Origin: Acanthosepion esculentum
Taxonomy: Eukaryota; Mollusca; Cephalopoda; Sepiida; Sepiidae
Direction of reading: 5' to 3'
Length of the DNA: 64,000 nt
NCBI GenBank assembly: GCA_964036315.1
Contig: CAXIWW010000817.1
Location: 7,475,501-7,539,500, forward strand
Shown here one piece after another: positions 26,371 through 37,060 of this stretch (positions are counted from its first letter, which is position 1; each line of letters opens with the position of its first letter). Below the pieces are notes generated by a model, which was given only the letters and a program-made list of their open reading frames with translations, did no database searches and was not told the origin of the DNA. Position numbers and translations under genes: made by a program.

Positions 26371-29256
26371 AAGATGATACACTACGTCTAGCAGCCATGA
26401 TTTTGATCTCTTGGTTTCTGGTTCATATTTGAGCGTCTAATGTAAAAAGATAAACTATGACTAGCAGCAAAGCCTCTGATCTGTTGGTTTCCGGTCCATA
26501 TTTGAGCGTCTAATGTAAGATTTTAGACACCGTCCAGCAGCATAGTCTCTGACCTGTAGGCTTCTCGTCCATATTTGAGCGTCTTGTGAAAGGTGATACA
26601 CTACGTCCAGCAGCCATGATTCTGATCTGTTAGTTTCTGGTGCATATTTTAGCTTCTAATGTAAAAAGACAAACTACGTCCAGCAGCATGGCTTCAGATC
26701 TGTTGGTTTCCGGTACATATTTGAGCGCCTAATGTTAGATTTTAGACTACGTCCAGCGGCATGGCCTCTGACCTGTTGGCTTCCGGTCCATATTTTAGCT
26801 TCTTGTGTAAGATGATACACTACGTCCAGCAGCCATGATTCTGATCTCTTTGTTTCTGGTGCATATTTGAGCGTCTAATGTAAATAGATAAACTACGACC
26901 AGCAGCATGGCCTCTGACCTGTTGGATTCTCCTCCATATTTGAGCGTCTAATGTAAGATTTTCGACTACGTCCAGCAGCATGGCCTCTGACCTGTTGGCT
27001 TCCGGTCCATATTTGAGCTTCTTGTGTAAGATGATCCACTACGTCCAGCAGCCCTGTTTCTGATCTCTTGGTTTCTGGTGCATATTTGAGCGTCTAATGT
27101 AAAATGATAAACTATGTCCAGCAGCATGGCCTCAGATCTGTTGGTTTCCCGGCCATATTTGGGCTTTTAATGTAAGATTTTAGACTACGTCCAGCAGCAT
27201 GGCCTCTCACCAGTTGGCTTCCGTTCCATATTTAAGCGTCTTGTGTAATATGATACTCTACGTCCAGCAGCCATGATTCTCATCTGTTGGTTTCCGGTCC
27301 ATATTTGAGCGTCTAATGTAAGATTTGAGATTACTTCCATCAGCATTGCCTCTGATTTGTTGGCTTCCGGTCCATATTTGAGCGTCTTGTGTAAGAGGAT
27401 ACACTACGTCCAGCAGCCATGATTCTGATCTCTTGGTTTCTGGTGCATATTTGAGCGTCTAATGTAAAAAGATAAACTACGACCAGCAGCATGGCCTCTG
27501 ATCAGTTGGTTTCCCGGCCATATTTGTGCTTTTAATGTAAGATTTTCGACTACGTCCAGCAGCTTGGCCTCTCACCGTTTGGCTTCCGGTCCATATTTGA
27601 GCGTCTTGTGTATGATGATACACTATCTCCAGCAGCCCTGTTTCTGATCTCTTGGTTTCTGGTGCATATTTGAGCGTCTAATGTAAAAAGATAAACTACG
27701 TCCAGCAGCATGGCCTCTGATCTTTTGGTTTCCGATCCATATTTGAGCGTCTAATGTAAGATTTTAGACTGCGTCCAGCAGCATTGCCTCTGATCTGTTG
27801 GCTTCCGGTCCATATTTGAGCGTCTTGTGTAAGATGATACACTACGTCCAGCAGCCATGATTCTGATGTGTTGGTTTCTGGTACATATTTGTGCTTCTAA
27901 TGTAAAAATATAAACTACGTCCAGCAGCATGGCCTCTGATCTTTTGGTTTCCGATCCATATTTGAGCGTCTAATGTAAGATTTTAGACTACGCCCAGCAG
28001 CATGGCCTCTCACCTGTATGCTTCCGGTCAATATTTGAGCGTCTTGTGTAAGATGATACTCTACGTCCAGCAGCCCTGTTTCTGATCTCTTGCTTTCTGG
28101 TGCATATTTGGGCGTCTAATTTAAAAAGATAAACTACGTCAAGCCACAAGGCCTCTGACCTGTTGGCTCCCGGCCCATATTTGAGCGTCTTGTGTAAGAT
28201 GATACACTACGTCCACCAGCCCTGTTTCTGATCTCTTGGTTTCTGGTGCATATTTGAGCGTCTAATGTAAAAAGATAAATTACGTCCAGCAGCATGGCCT
28301 CTGATCTGTTGGTTTCCGGTCCATATTTGAGCGTCTAATGTAAGATATTAGACTACGTCTAGCAGCATGGTCTCTGACCTGTTGGTTTCCGGTCCATATT
28401 TTAGCGTCTTATGTAAGATGATAGACAACGTCCAGCAGCCATGATTTTGATCTCTTGGTTTCTGTTGCATATTTGAGCGTCTAATGGAAAAAGATAAACT
28501 ACGTCCAGCAGCATGGCCTCAGATCTGTTTGATTCCGGTCCATATTTGAGCGTCTAATGTAAGATTTTAGACTACGTCCAGCAGCATGGCCTCTCACCTG
28601 TTAGCTTCCGGTCCATATTTGAGCGTCTTGTGTAAGATGATACACTACGTCCAGCAGTCATGATTCTGATCTCTTGGTTTCTGGTGCATATTTGAGCGTC
28701 TAATGTAAAAAGATAAACTTTGTCCATCAGCATGGCCTCTGATCTGTTGTTTTCCGGTCCATATTTGAGCGTCTAATGTAAGATTTTAGACTACGTCCAG
28801 CAGCATGGCCTCTGACCTGTTAGCTTCCGGTCCATATTTGATCATCTTGTGTAAGATGATACACTACGTCCAGCAGCCATGATTCTGATCTGTTGTTTCC
28901 TGGTTCATATTTGAGCGTCTAATGTAAAAAGATAAACTACGACCAGCAGCATGGCCTCTGATCGGTTGGTTTCCGGTCCATATTTTAGCGTCTAATGTAA
29001 GATTTATACTACCTCCAGCAGAATGGACTCTGACCTCTTGGCTTCCGGTCCATATTTGAGCCTCTTGTGTAAGATGATACACTACGTCCAGCAGCCCTGC
29101 TTCTGATCTCTTGGTTTCTTGTGCATATTTGAGCGTCTAATGTAAAAAGATAAACTACGTCATGCAGCATGGCCTCTGATAAGTTGGTTTTCTGGTCATA
29201 TTTGAGCGTCCAATGTAAGATTTTAGACTACGTCAGGCAGCATGGCTTCTGATCTG

Positions 29257-29282
29257 TTGGTGTCCAATTGTCTGGAATTTCA
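29257..29282 (+). other. C/D boundary, left arm, with truncated first D monomer
   Basis: Family C ends in GATCTGTTGGT and family D begins GTCCAATTGTCTGG. The break lies in TTGGT (29257-29261), which both families share; some D copies read ATTGGTTTCC and C reads GTTGGTTTCC, so up to nine bases of homology were available. About 20 bases later (29281) this first D monomer jumps to a part normally ~234 bp further on, with TTTC shared at the break. The same C/D boundary is found in inverted form at 61701-61705. Confidence 0.85.
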
Positions 29283-30834
29283 TTTGGTCAGATTGTAAAA
29301 AGTACAGCTTTCACCAGGTGCGCGGTATGTCGTCTGACAATTTACAGCGTCCGAATTCCAGTGTGCACAATAAGACTGCAATTCTAATTTTGCCTTTTTA
29401 TAGAATCCACAAAATATTGCTGTCCAATTTTCGGGAATATCTTGCCTTATTCATAATTACAAAAGCTTTTTCGTCACCTTGATTAGAGTCGAGTCGAAAT
29501 TCAACGGTATGGGGACCCTTGTTAGCTCATTTGCGGAAATTGTCATGCGGCCCTAAACTGGGAAATCAGTCATATTTCACTTGTTTATAGTTTTTTTCCA
29601 GTAAAAGTAATATTTTCAAAATGGGTATCAAATTTTGTGCAATTGTTTGATTTGTCTATGTTTACAGGGATTTTTCATTTGCTCAGATAGTAAAAAGTAC
29701 AGCTTTCACCAGGTGCGCGGTATGACGTCTGACAATTTACAGCGTCCGAATTCCAGTGTGCACAATACGATTGCATTTGTAATTTTCCTTTTTATAGAAT
29801 CCACAAAATATTCGTGTCCTATTGTCGGGAATTTCTTGCCTTATCCATAATTACAAAAGTTTTTTCAACACCTTGAATAGAGTCGAGGCGAAATTCAACG
29901 GTATGGGGACTTGTGTTAGGCCCTTTGCGGAAATTGTCATGCGGACTTAAACTGAGTAACCAGTCATATTTCACCTGTTTATAACTTTTTTCCAGTAAAA
30001 GAAATATTTTCGAAATGGGTATCAAATTGTTTGCAATTATTTGATTTGTCTATGTGTACAGGGATTTTTCAATTGGTCAGAATGTAAAAAGTACAGCTTT
30101 CACCAGGTGCGCGGTATGTCGTCTGACAATTTACAGCGTCCGAATTCCAGTGAGCACAATACGATTGCATTTGTAATTTTCCTTTTTATAGAATCCACAA
30201 AATATCGGTGTCCAAATGTTGGGAATTTCTTACCTTATCCCTAATTACAAAAGTTTTTCGACACATTGAATGAAGTCGAGGCGAAATTCAACGGTATGGG
30301 GACTTGTTTTAGCTCATTTGCAGAAATTGTCATGCGGCCCTAAACTGGGAAATCAGTCATATTTCACTTGTTTATAAGTTTTTCCAGTCAAAGAAATATT
30401 TTCAAAATGGGTATCAAATTGTGTGCAATTATTTGATTTGTCTATGTTTACATGGATTTTTCATTTGCTCAGATAGTAAAAAGTACAGCTTTCACCAGGT
30501 GCGCGGTATGTCGTCTGACAATTTACAGCGTCCGAATTCCAGTGTGCACAATAAGACTGCATTTCTACTTTTGTCTTTTTATAGAATCCACAAAATATTG
30601 CTGTCCAATTTTCGGGAATATCTTGACTTATTCTTAATTACAAAAGTTTTTTCGACACCTTGATTATAGTCGAGTCTAAATTCAAAGGTATGGGGACCTG
30701 TGTTAGCTCATTTGCGGAAATTGTCATGCGTCCCTAAACTGGGAAATCAGTCATATTTCACTTGTTTATAAATTTTTCCAGTAAAAGAAATATTTTTAAA
30801 TGGGTATCAAATTGTGTGCAATTATTTGATTTGT
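29262..30834 (+). repeat. Family D ~394-bp satellite, left array, about 4 copies
   Basis: This AT-rich tandem repeat has CAGCTTTCACCAGGTGCGCG at 29305, 29700, 30094 and 30486, spacings of 395, 394 and 392 bp. Other constant parts are ATACCGTTG read as its complement (CAACGGTATGGGGAC), AAACTGGGAAATCAGTCATA, TTCCAGTAAAAGAAATATTT and TTTATAGAATCCACAAAATA. An open frame of 70-80 codons recurs, starting from GTG or ATG near CAATTATTTGATTTG, but indels change its end between copies. I do not recognise the family. No terminal inverted repeats or transposase are visible. The first monomer is deleted for ~234 bp and the last one stops in TTTGATTTGTC. Confidence 0.92.
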
Positions 30835-30849
30835 CGGCCGCTACAAATC
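30828..30849. other. Foldback motif at the D / inverted-A boundary
   Basis: D ends in GATTTGT (30828-30834). After eight bases, CGGCCGCT, inverted A continues with ACAAATC (30843-30849), the exact reverse complement. The spacer itself contains the palindrome CGGCCG. In the forward orientation family A normally reads GATTTGTAGCGGCC, so D and A share GATTTGT in direct orientation. The join used that homology in inverted form. This is the kind of structure left by template switching or hairpin-mediated joining. Confidence 0.75.
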
Positions 30850-31549
30850 GACATATCCTGGCTCTTTTGTGACAGCTGCCTTACAAGCAGTCTCAGGCTG
30901 CCGCTAGTCCACTTCTCCTGACTTTTTGTGCCAATTGCCTTACAAGCAATCCCAGGCTGCTATGAACCGATTTCTCCTGGCTCATTTGTGGCATCTGCCT
31001 TACAAGCATTCTCAGGCTGCAGCAATATGAATTCTCCTGGCTTTTTGTGCGAATTGCCTTACAAGCAATCCCAGGCGCGTACGAGCCGATTTCTCCAGGC
31101 TCTTTTGTGGCAACTGCCTTACAAGAAATCTCAGGCTGCTACAAGCCGAAGTCTCCTGTGCTTTTGTGACAACTGCCTTACAAACAATGTCAGGCTGATA
31201 CGAGCCGACTTCTCTTGGCTCTTTTGTGAAAACTGCCTGACAAGTAATATGAAGCTGCTACAAGCCGAATTCTCCTGGAGCTTTTGTGACAACTGCCTTA
31301 CAAACAATGTCAGGGTGCTACGAGCCGACTTCTCCTGACTCTTTTGTGAAAACTGCCTTACAAGTAATATCAGGCTGCTACAAAACGACATCTACTGTCT
31401 CTTTTGTGAAACTGCCTTACAAGCAATCTCAGGCCGCTACAAGCCGAATACGCCTGACTCTTTTGTGAAATTGCCTTGCAAGCAATATCAGGCTTCTACA
31501 AATCGTCATCTCCTTCTCTTTTGTGAAAACTGCCTAAAAGTAATCTCAG
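30835..31549 (-). repeat. Family A satellite in inverted orientation
   Basis: Twelve A monomers run in the opposite sense to every other A block, recognised by the complementary motif AACTGCCTTACAAGCAATC every 60 bp. The first ~270 bp (to about 31100) are the inverted counterpart of about 31700-31958 in the next block, including the same variant series. The two form a divergent inverted repeat with a spacer of roughly 600 bp. The orientation flips between AATCTCAG and TAAGGCTGTTGTCAC at about 31549. Confidence 0.9.
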
Positions 31550-32537
31550 TAAGGCTGTTGTCACAAAAAAGCCCGACGTATTCGGCTTGTAGCAGGCTGA
31601 GATTGATTGTAAGGCAGTTTTAAAAAAAGAGACAGGAGATGTCGTTTTGTAGGAGTCTGAGATTGCTTTTAAGGCAGTTTTCACAAAAGAGACAAGAGAA
31701 GTCGGTTCGTAGACGACTGGGCTTGCTTGTAAATCAATACGCACAAAAAGCCAGGAGAATTCATATTGCTGCAGCCTGAGAATGCTTGTAAGGCAGATAC
31801 CACAAATGAGCCAGGAGAAATCGGTTCGTAGCAGCCGGGGATTGCTTGTAAGGCAATTAGCACAAAAAATCAGGAGAATTGGACTAACGGCAGCCTGAGA
31901 TTACTTGTAAAGCAGTTGTGACAAAAGAGCCAGGATATGTCGATTTGTAGCGGCCTGAGATTGCTTGTAAGGCAGTTACCCCAAAAGAGCCTGGAGAAAT
32001 CGGCACATAGCCGCCTGGGATTGCTTTTAAGGCAATAGGCACAAAAAGTCAGGAGAACTGTGCTGGCGGCAGACTGAGATTGCTTGTAAGGCAGTTGTCA
32101 CAAAAGAGAAGGAGATGACGATTTGTAGCAGCCTGATATTTCTTGCAATGCAATTTCACAAATGAGCGAGGCGTATTCGGCTTGTAGCGGCCTGAGATTG
32201 CTTGTAAGGCAGTTTCACAAAAGAGAGAGGAGATGTCGTCTTGTAGCACCCTGATATTACTTGTAAGGCAGTTTTCACAAAAGAGCCAAGAGAAGTCGTC
32301 TCATAACATTTCTTGTAAGGCAGTTGCCACAAAAGGGCCAGGAGAAAACGGCTCGTAGTCGCCTGGGATTGCTTGTAAGACAATTCGCACAAAAAGCCAA
32401 AGGAATTCATATTGCTGCAGCCTGAGAATGCTTGTAAGGTAGTTGTAACAAAAGAGCCAGCATATGTCGATTTGTAGCGGCCTGAGATTCTTGTAAGGCA
32501 GTTTCACAAAAGAGCCATGCGTATTCGGCTTGTAGCA

Positions 32538-33644
32538 GGCTGAGATTGCTTGTAAGGCAGTTTAAAAAAAAGAGACAGGAGATGTCGTTTGTAGCAGCCT
32601 GAGATTGCTTTTAAGGCAGATTTCACAAAAAGACAAGAGAAGTCGGTTCGTAGACGCCTGGGATTGCTTGTAAGGCAAATTGCACAAAAGAGCCAGGAGA
32701 ATTCGGCTTGCAGCAGCCTGAGATTGCTTGTTTTGCAGTTGTCACAAATGAGCCATGATATGTCGATTTGTAGCAGCCTGACATTGCTTGTAAGGCAGGT
32801 GTCACAAAAGTGCCAGGAGAATTCGGCTTGTAGCAGCATGAGATTTATTGTAAGGCAGTTGCCACAAAAGGGCCAGGAAAAATCGGCTCGTAGCCGCCTC
32901 TGTTTGCTTGTAAGGTAGTTGCCACAAATGAGTCAGGAGAAATCGGCTCGTAGCCGCCTGGGATTTCTTGTAAGGAAATTGGCAATAAAATCTTGGAGAA
33001 TTGGGATTGCTGCAGCCTGAGATTGTTTTTAAGGCAGTTGTCACAATAGAACCAGGAGAATTCGGCTTGTAGCAGCCTGAGATTGCCTGTAAGGCAGTTA
33101 CCACAAAAGAGCCAGGAGAAATCGGCATGTAGCCGCCTGGGATTGCTTTTAAGGCAATTGGCACAAAACGTCAGGAGAACTGTCTTGGCTGCAGCCTGAG
33201 ATTGCTTGTAAGGCAGTTTTCACAAAAGAGACAGGCGTATTCGGCTTGTATCAGCCTGAGATTGCTTGTACGGCAGTTTAACAAAAGAGACAGGAGATGT
33301 CGTTTTGTAGCAGCTTGATATTACTTGTAAGGCAGTTGTCACAAATGAGACAGGAGATGTCGATTTGTAGCGGCCTGATATTAATTGTAAGGCAGTTTTC
33401 ACAAAAGAGCAAGGGAAGTCGGCTCGTAGCAGCCTGACATTGCTTGTAAGGCAGTTTTCACAAAAGAGCCATGAGAAGTCGGCTCGTACCAGCCTGACAT
33501 TGCTTGTAAGGCAGTTGTCACAAAAGCGCCAGGAGAATTCGGCTTGTAGCAGCCTGAGATTTCTTGTAAGGCAGTTGCCACAAAAGACCCAGGAGAAGTC
33601 GGCTCGTAGCAGCCTGACATTGCTTGTAAGGCAGTTTTCACAAA
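32538..33644 (+). repeat. 1.108-kb A higher-order unit (U), copy 1
   Basis: This unit starts at GGCTGAGATTGCTTG followed by AGTTTAAAAAAAAGAGACAG, and its next start is at 33645. It contains unusual monomers, such as TTGCTTGTTTTGCAGTTGTC and CAATAAAATCTTGGAG, that recur at the same place in the next unit. That makes the duplication unambiguous. Confidence 0.85.
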
Positions 33645-34752
33645 GGCTGAGATTGCTTGTAAGGCAGTTTAAAAAAAAGAGACAGGAGATGTCGTTTGTA
33701 GCAGCCTGAGATTGCTTTTAAGGCAGATTTCACAAAAGAGACAAGAGAAGTCGGTTCGTAGACGCCTGGGATTGCTTGTAAGGCAAATTGCACAAAAGAG
33801 CCAGGAGAATTCGGCTTGCAGCAGCCTGCGATTGCTTGTTTTGCAGTTGTCACAAATGAGCCAGGATATGTCGATTTGTAGCAGCCTGACATTGCTTGTA
33901 AGGCAGGTGTCACAAAAGTGCCAGGAGAATTCGGCTTGTAGCAGCATGAGATTTATTGTAAGGCAGTTGCCACAAAAGGGCCAGGAAAAATCGGCTCGTA
34001 GCCGCCTCTGTTTGCTTGTAAGGTAGTTTCCACAAATGAGTCAGGAGAAATCGGCTCGTAGCCGCCTGGGATTTCTTGTAAGGAAATTGGCAATAAAATC
34101 TTGGAGAATTGTGATTGCTGCAGCCTGAGATTGTTTTTAAGGCAGTTGTCACAATAGAACCAGGAGAATTCGGCTTGTAGCAGCCTGAGATTGCCTGTAA
34201 GGCAGTTACCACAAAAGAGCCAGGAGAAATCGGCATGTAGCCGCCTGGGATTGCTTTTAAGGCAATTGGCACAAAACGTCAGGAGAACTGTCCTGGCTGC
34301 AGCCTGAGATTGCTTGTAAGGCAGTTTTCACAAAAGAGACAGGCGTATTCGGCTTGTATCAGCCTGAGATTGCTTGTACGGCAGTTTAACAAAAGAGACA
34401 GGAGATGTCGTTTTGTAGCAGCTTGATATTACTTGTAAGGCAGTTGTCACAAATGAGACAGGAGATGTCGATTTGTAGCGGCCTGATATTAATTGTAAGG
34501 CAGTTTTCACAAAAGAGCAAGGGAAGTCGGCTCGTAGCAGCCTGACATTGCTTGTAAGGCAGTTTTCACAAAAGAGCCATGAGAAGTCGGATCGTAGCAG
34601 CCTGACATTGCTTGTAAGGCAGTTGTCACAAAAGCGCCAGGAGAATCCGGCTTGTAGCAGCCTGAGATTTCTTGTAAGGCAGTTGCCACAAAAGACCCAG
34701 GAGAAGTCGGCTCGTAGCAGCCTGACATTTCTTGTAAGGCAGTTTTCACAAA
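33645..34752 (+). repeat. 1.108-kb A higher-order unit (U), copy 2
   Basis: This is nearly identical to 32538-33644, with a few substitutions (for instance TTGGGATTGC in copy 1 against TTGTGATTGC near 34109). A third unit begins at 34753 but leaves the pattern after about 100 bp, passing into the V segment near 34853. Confidence 0.85.
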
Positions 34753-34852
34753 GGCTGAGATTGCTTGTAAGGCAGTTTAAAAAAAAGAGACAGGAGATGT
34801 CGTTTGTAGCAGCCTGAGATTGCTTTTAAGGCAGATTTCACAAAAGAGACAA

Positions 34853-36150
34853 GAGAAGACGGCTCGTAGCAGCCTGACATTGCTTGTCAGGCAGTTGTCA
34901 CAAAAGCGCCAGGAGAATTCGGCTTGTAGCAGCCTGAGATTTCTTGTAAGGCAGTTGCCACAAAAGAGCCAGGAGAAATCGGCTCATAGCAGACTGGGAT
35001 TGCTTGTAATTCAATTGGCACAAAACGTCAGGAGAATTGGACTAGCGGCAGCCTGAGATTTCTTGTAAGGCAGTTTCACAAAAGAGCCAGGCGTATTCGG
35101 CTTGTAGCTGGCTGAGTTTGATTGTAAGGCAGTTTTTAATAAAGAGACAAAAGATGTCGTTTTGTAGCAATCAAAGATTGCTTTTAAGGCAGTTTTTAAA
35201 AAACGGACAAGAGCAGTTGCCTCGTAGACGCCTGGGATTGCTTGTATGGCAATTTGCACAGAAGAGCCAGGAGAATTCGGCTTGCTGGAGCATGAGATTG
35301 CTTGTAAGGCAGTTGCCACAAATGAGCCAGGAGAAATCGGCTCGTAGCTGCCTGGGTTTGGTTGTAAGGCAATTGGCATAAAAAGCCAGGAGACTTGGGA
35401 TTGCTGCAGCCTGAGATTGCTTGTTAGGCAGTCGTCACAATAGAACCAGGAGAATTCGGCTTGTAGCAGCCTGAGATTGCTTGTAAGGCAGTTTTCACAA
35501 AAGAGACAGGAGATGTCGATTTGTAGCGGCCTGATATTACTTGTAAGGCAGCTTTCACGAAAGAGCCAAGAGAAGTCGGCTGGTAGCAACCTGACATTGC
35601 TTGTAAGGCAGTTGTCACAAAAGCGCAAGGCGAATTCAACTTGTAGCAGCCTGAGAATACTTGTAAGGCAGTTTCACAAAAGAGCCAAGAGAAGTCGGGT
35701 CGTAGCAGCCTGACATTTCTTGTAAGGCAGTTGTCACAAAAGCGCAATTAGAATTCGGCTTGTGTCAGCCTGAGATTTCTTGTAAGGCAGTTGCCATATA
35801 AGGGCCACGAGAAATCGGCTTGTAGCCGCCTGGGATTGCTTGTAAGGCAATTCGCACCAAATCCAGGATAATTCATAATACTGAAGCCTGAGATATCTTG
35901 TAAGGCAGTTGTAACAAAAGAGCCAGCATATGTCGATTTGTAGAGGCCTGAGATTGCTTGAAAGGCAGTTTCACAAAATAGCCAGGCGTATTCGGCTTGT
36001 AGCTGGCTGATATTTATTGTAAGGCAGTTTTTAAAAAAGAGACAAAAGATGTCGTTTTGTAGCAGCCTGAGATTGCTTTTAAGGCAATTTTCACAAAAGA
36101 GACAAGAGAAGTCGGCTCGTAGACGCCTGGGATTGCTTGTAAGGCAATTT
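34853..36150 (+). repeat. ~1.3-kb A higher-order unit (V), copy 1
   Basis: This unit starts at GAGAAGACGGCTCGTAGCAG. The same string begins copy 2 at 37061, an offset of 2208 bp. Diagnostic shared features are TTTTTAAAAAACGGACAAG, GCTTGCTGGAGCATGAG and GCGCAATTAGAATTCGG. It is separated from copy 2 by a partial U unit (36151-37060). Confidence 0.83.
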
Positions 36151-37060
36151 TCACAAAAGTGCCAGGAGAATTCGGCTTGTAGCAGCATGAGATTTATTGT
36201 AAGGCATTTGCCACAAAAGGGCCAGGAGAAATCGGCTCGTAGCCGCCTCTGTTTGCTTGTAAGGTAGTTGCCACAAATGAGTCAGGAGAAATCGGCTCGT
36301 AGCCGCCTGGGATTTCTTGTAAGGAAATTGGCAATAAAATCTTGGAGAATTGGGATTGCTGCAGCCTGAGATTGTTTTTAAGGCAGTTGTCACAATAGAA
36401 CCAGGAGAATTCGGCTTGTAGCAGCCTGAGATTGCCTGTTAGGCAGTTACCACAAAAGAGCCAGGAGAAATCGGCATGTAGCCGCCTGGGATTGCTTTTA
36501 AGGCAATTGGCACAAAACGTCAGGAGAACTGTCCTGACTGCAGCCTGAGATTGCTTGTAAGGCAGTTTTCACAAAAGAGACAGGAGATGTCGATTTGTAG
36601 AGGCCTGAGATTGATTGCAAGGCAGTTTCACAAAAGAGCCAGGCGTATTCGGCTTGTATCAGCCTGAGATTGCTTGTACGGCAGTTTAACAAAAGAGACA
36701 GGAGATGTCGTTTTGTAGCAGCTTGATATTACTTGTAAGGCAGTTGTCACAAATGAGACAGGAGATGTCGATTTGTAGCGGCCTGATATTAATTGTAAGG
36801 CAGTTTTCACAAAAGAGCAAGGGAAGTCGGCTCGTAGCAGCCTGACATTGCTTGTAAGGCAGTTTTCACAAAAGAGCCATGAGAAGTCGGCTCGTAGCAG
36901 CCTGACATTGCTTGTAAGGCAGTTGTCACAAAAGCGCCAGGAGAATTCGGCTTGTAGCAGCCTGAGATTTCTTGTAAGGCAGTTGCCACAAAAGACCCAG
37001 GAGAAGTCGGCTCGTAGCAGCCTGACATTGCTTGTAAGGCAGTTTTCACAAAAGAGCCAA
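36151..37060 (+). repeat. Partial copy of the U unit between the two V units
   Basis: From GTGCCAGGAGAATTCGG onward this matches the second part of the 1.108-kb unit (about 32805-33640), again with CAATAAAATCTTGGAG and the monomer series ending in AGCAAGGGAAGTCGG. It carries an extra ~75-bp stretch near 36570-36640 that the tandem U units lack. Its position shows that a U+V block of 2,208 bp was duplicated as a whole. Confidence 0.78.

Larger units (their letters stand above)
18307..29261 (+). repeat. Family C ~73-bp satellite with a three-type ~219-bp higher-order repeat
   Basis: About 150 monomers of ~73 bp share a core of GTTGGTTTCCGGTCCATATT, TGAGCGTCTAATGTAAGAT and CTACGTCCAGCAG. Three types follow one another in fixed order. 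Type 1 has AATGTAAGATTTTAGAC after CATGGCCTCTGATCTG. Type 2 has CTTGTGTAAGATGATACAC after CATGGCCTCTGACCTG. Type 3 has AATGTAAAAAGATAAAC after CCATGATTCTGATCTC or CCCTGTTTCTGATCTC. The trimer period is about 219 bp. The order is occasionally broken, for example near 26080-26370. Stop codons are common and the open frames are short. The array follows family A directly at 18307 and meets family D at 29257-29261. Confidence 0.95.

Noticed and set aside
18307..29261. CENP-B box in family C (GTTGGTTTCCGG resembles part of it)
   Set aside because: The essential TTCG and CGGG bases of the box are absent; only part of the variable middle matches.
30391..30600. TATA-like TTTTTATAGAA in D as a promoter
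   Set aside because: It occurs in every AT-rich monomer, with no conserved start region or coding sequence downstream.
29262..30834. Family D as a mobile element or 5S-type RNA gene
   Set aside because: I see no terminal inverted repeats, target duplications, transposase or reverse transcriptase, no A and B box pair, and no recognisable 5S sequence. It is a plain tandem repeat of ~394 bp.
29262..30834. Identity of family D with a named insect satellite such as the Drosophila 1.688 (359-bp) family
   Set aside because: AT-richness and unit size are broadly similar, but I cannot recall or show a sequence match, so I make no claim. A search of repeat libraries would settle it.
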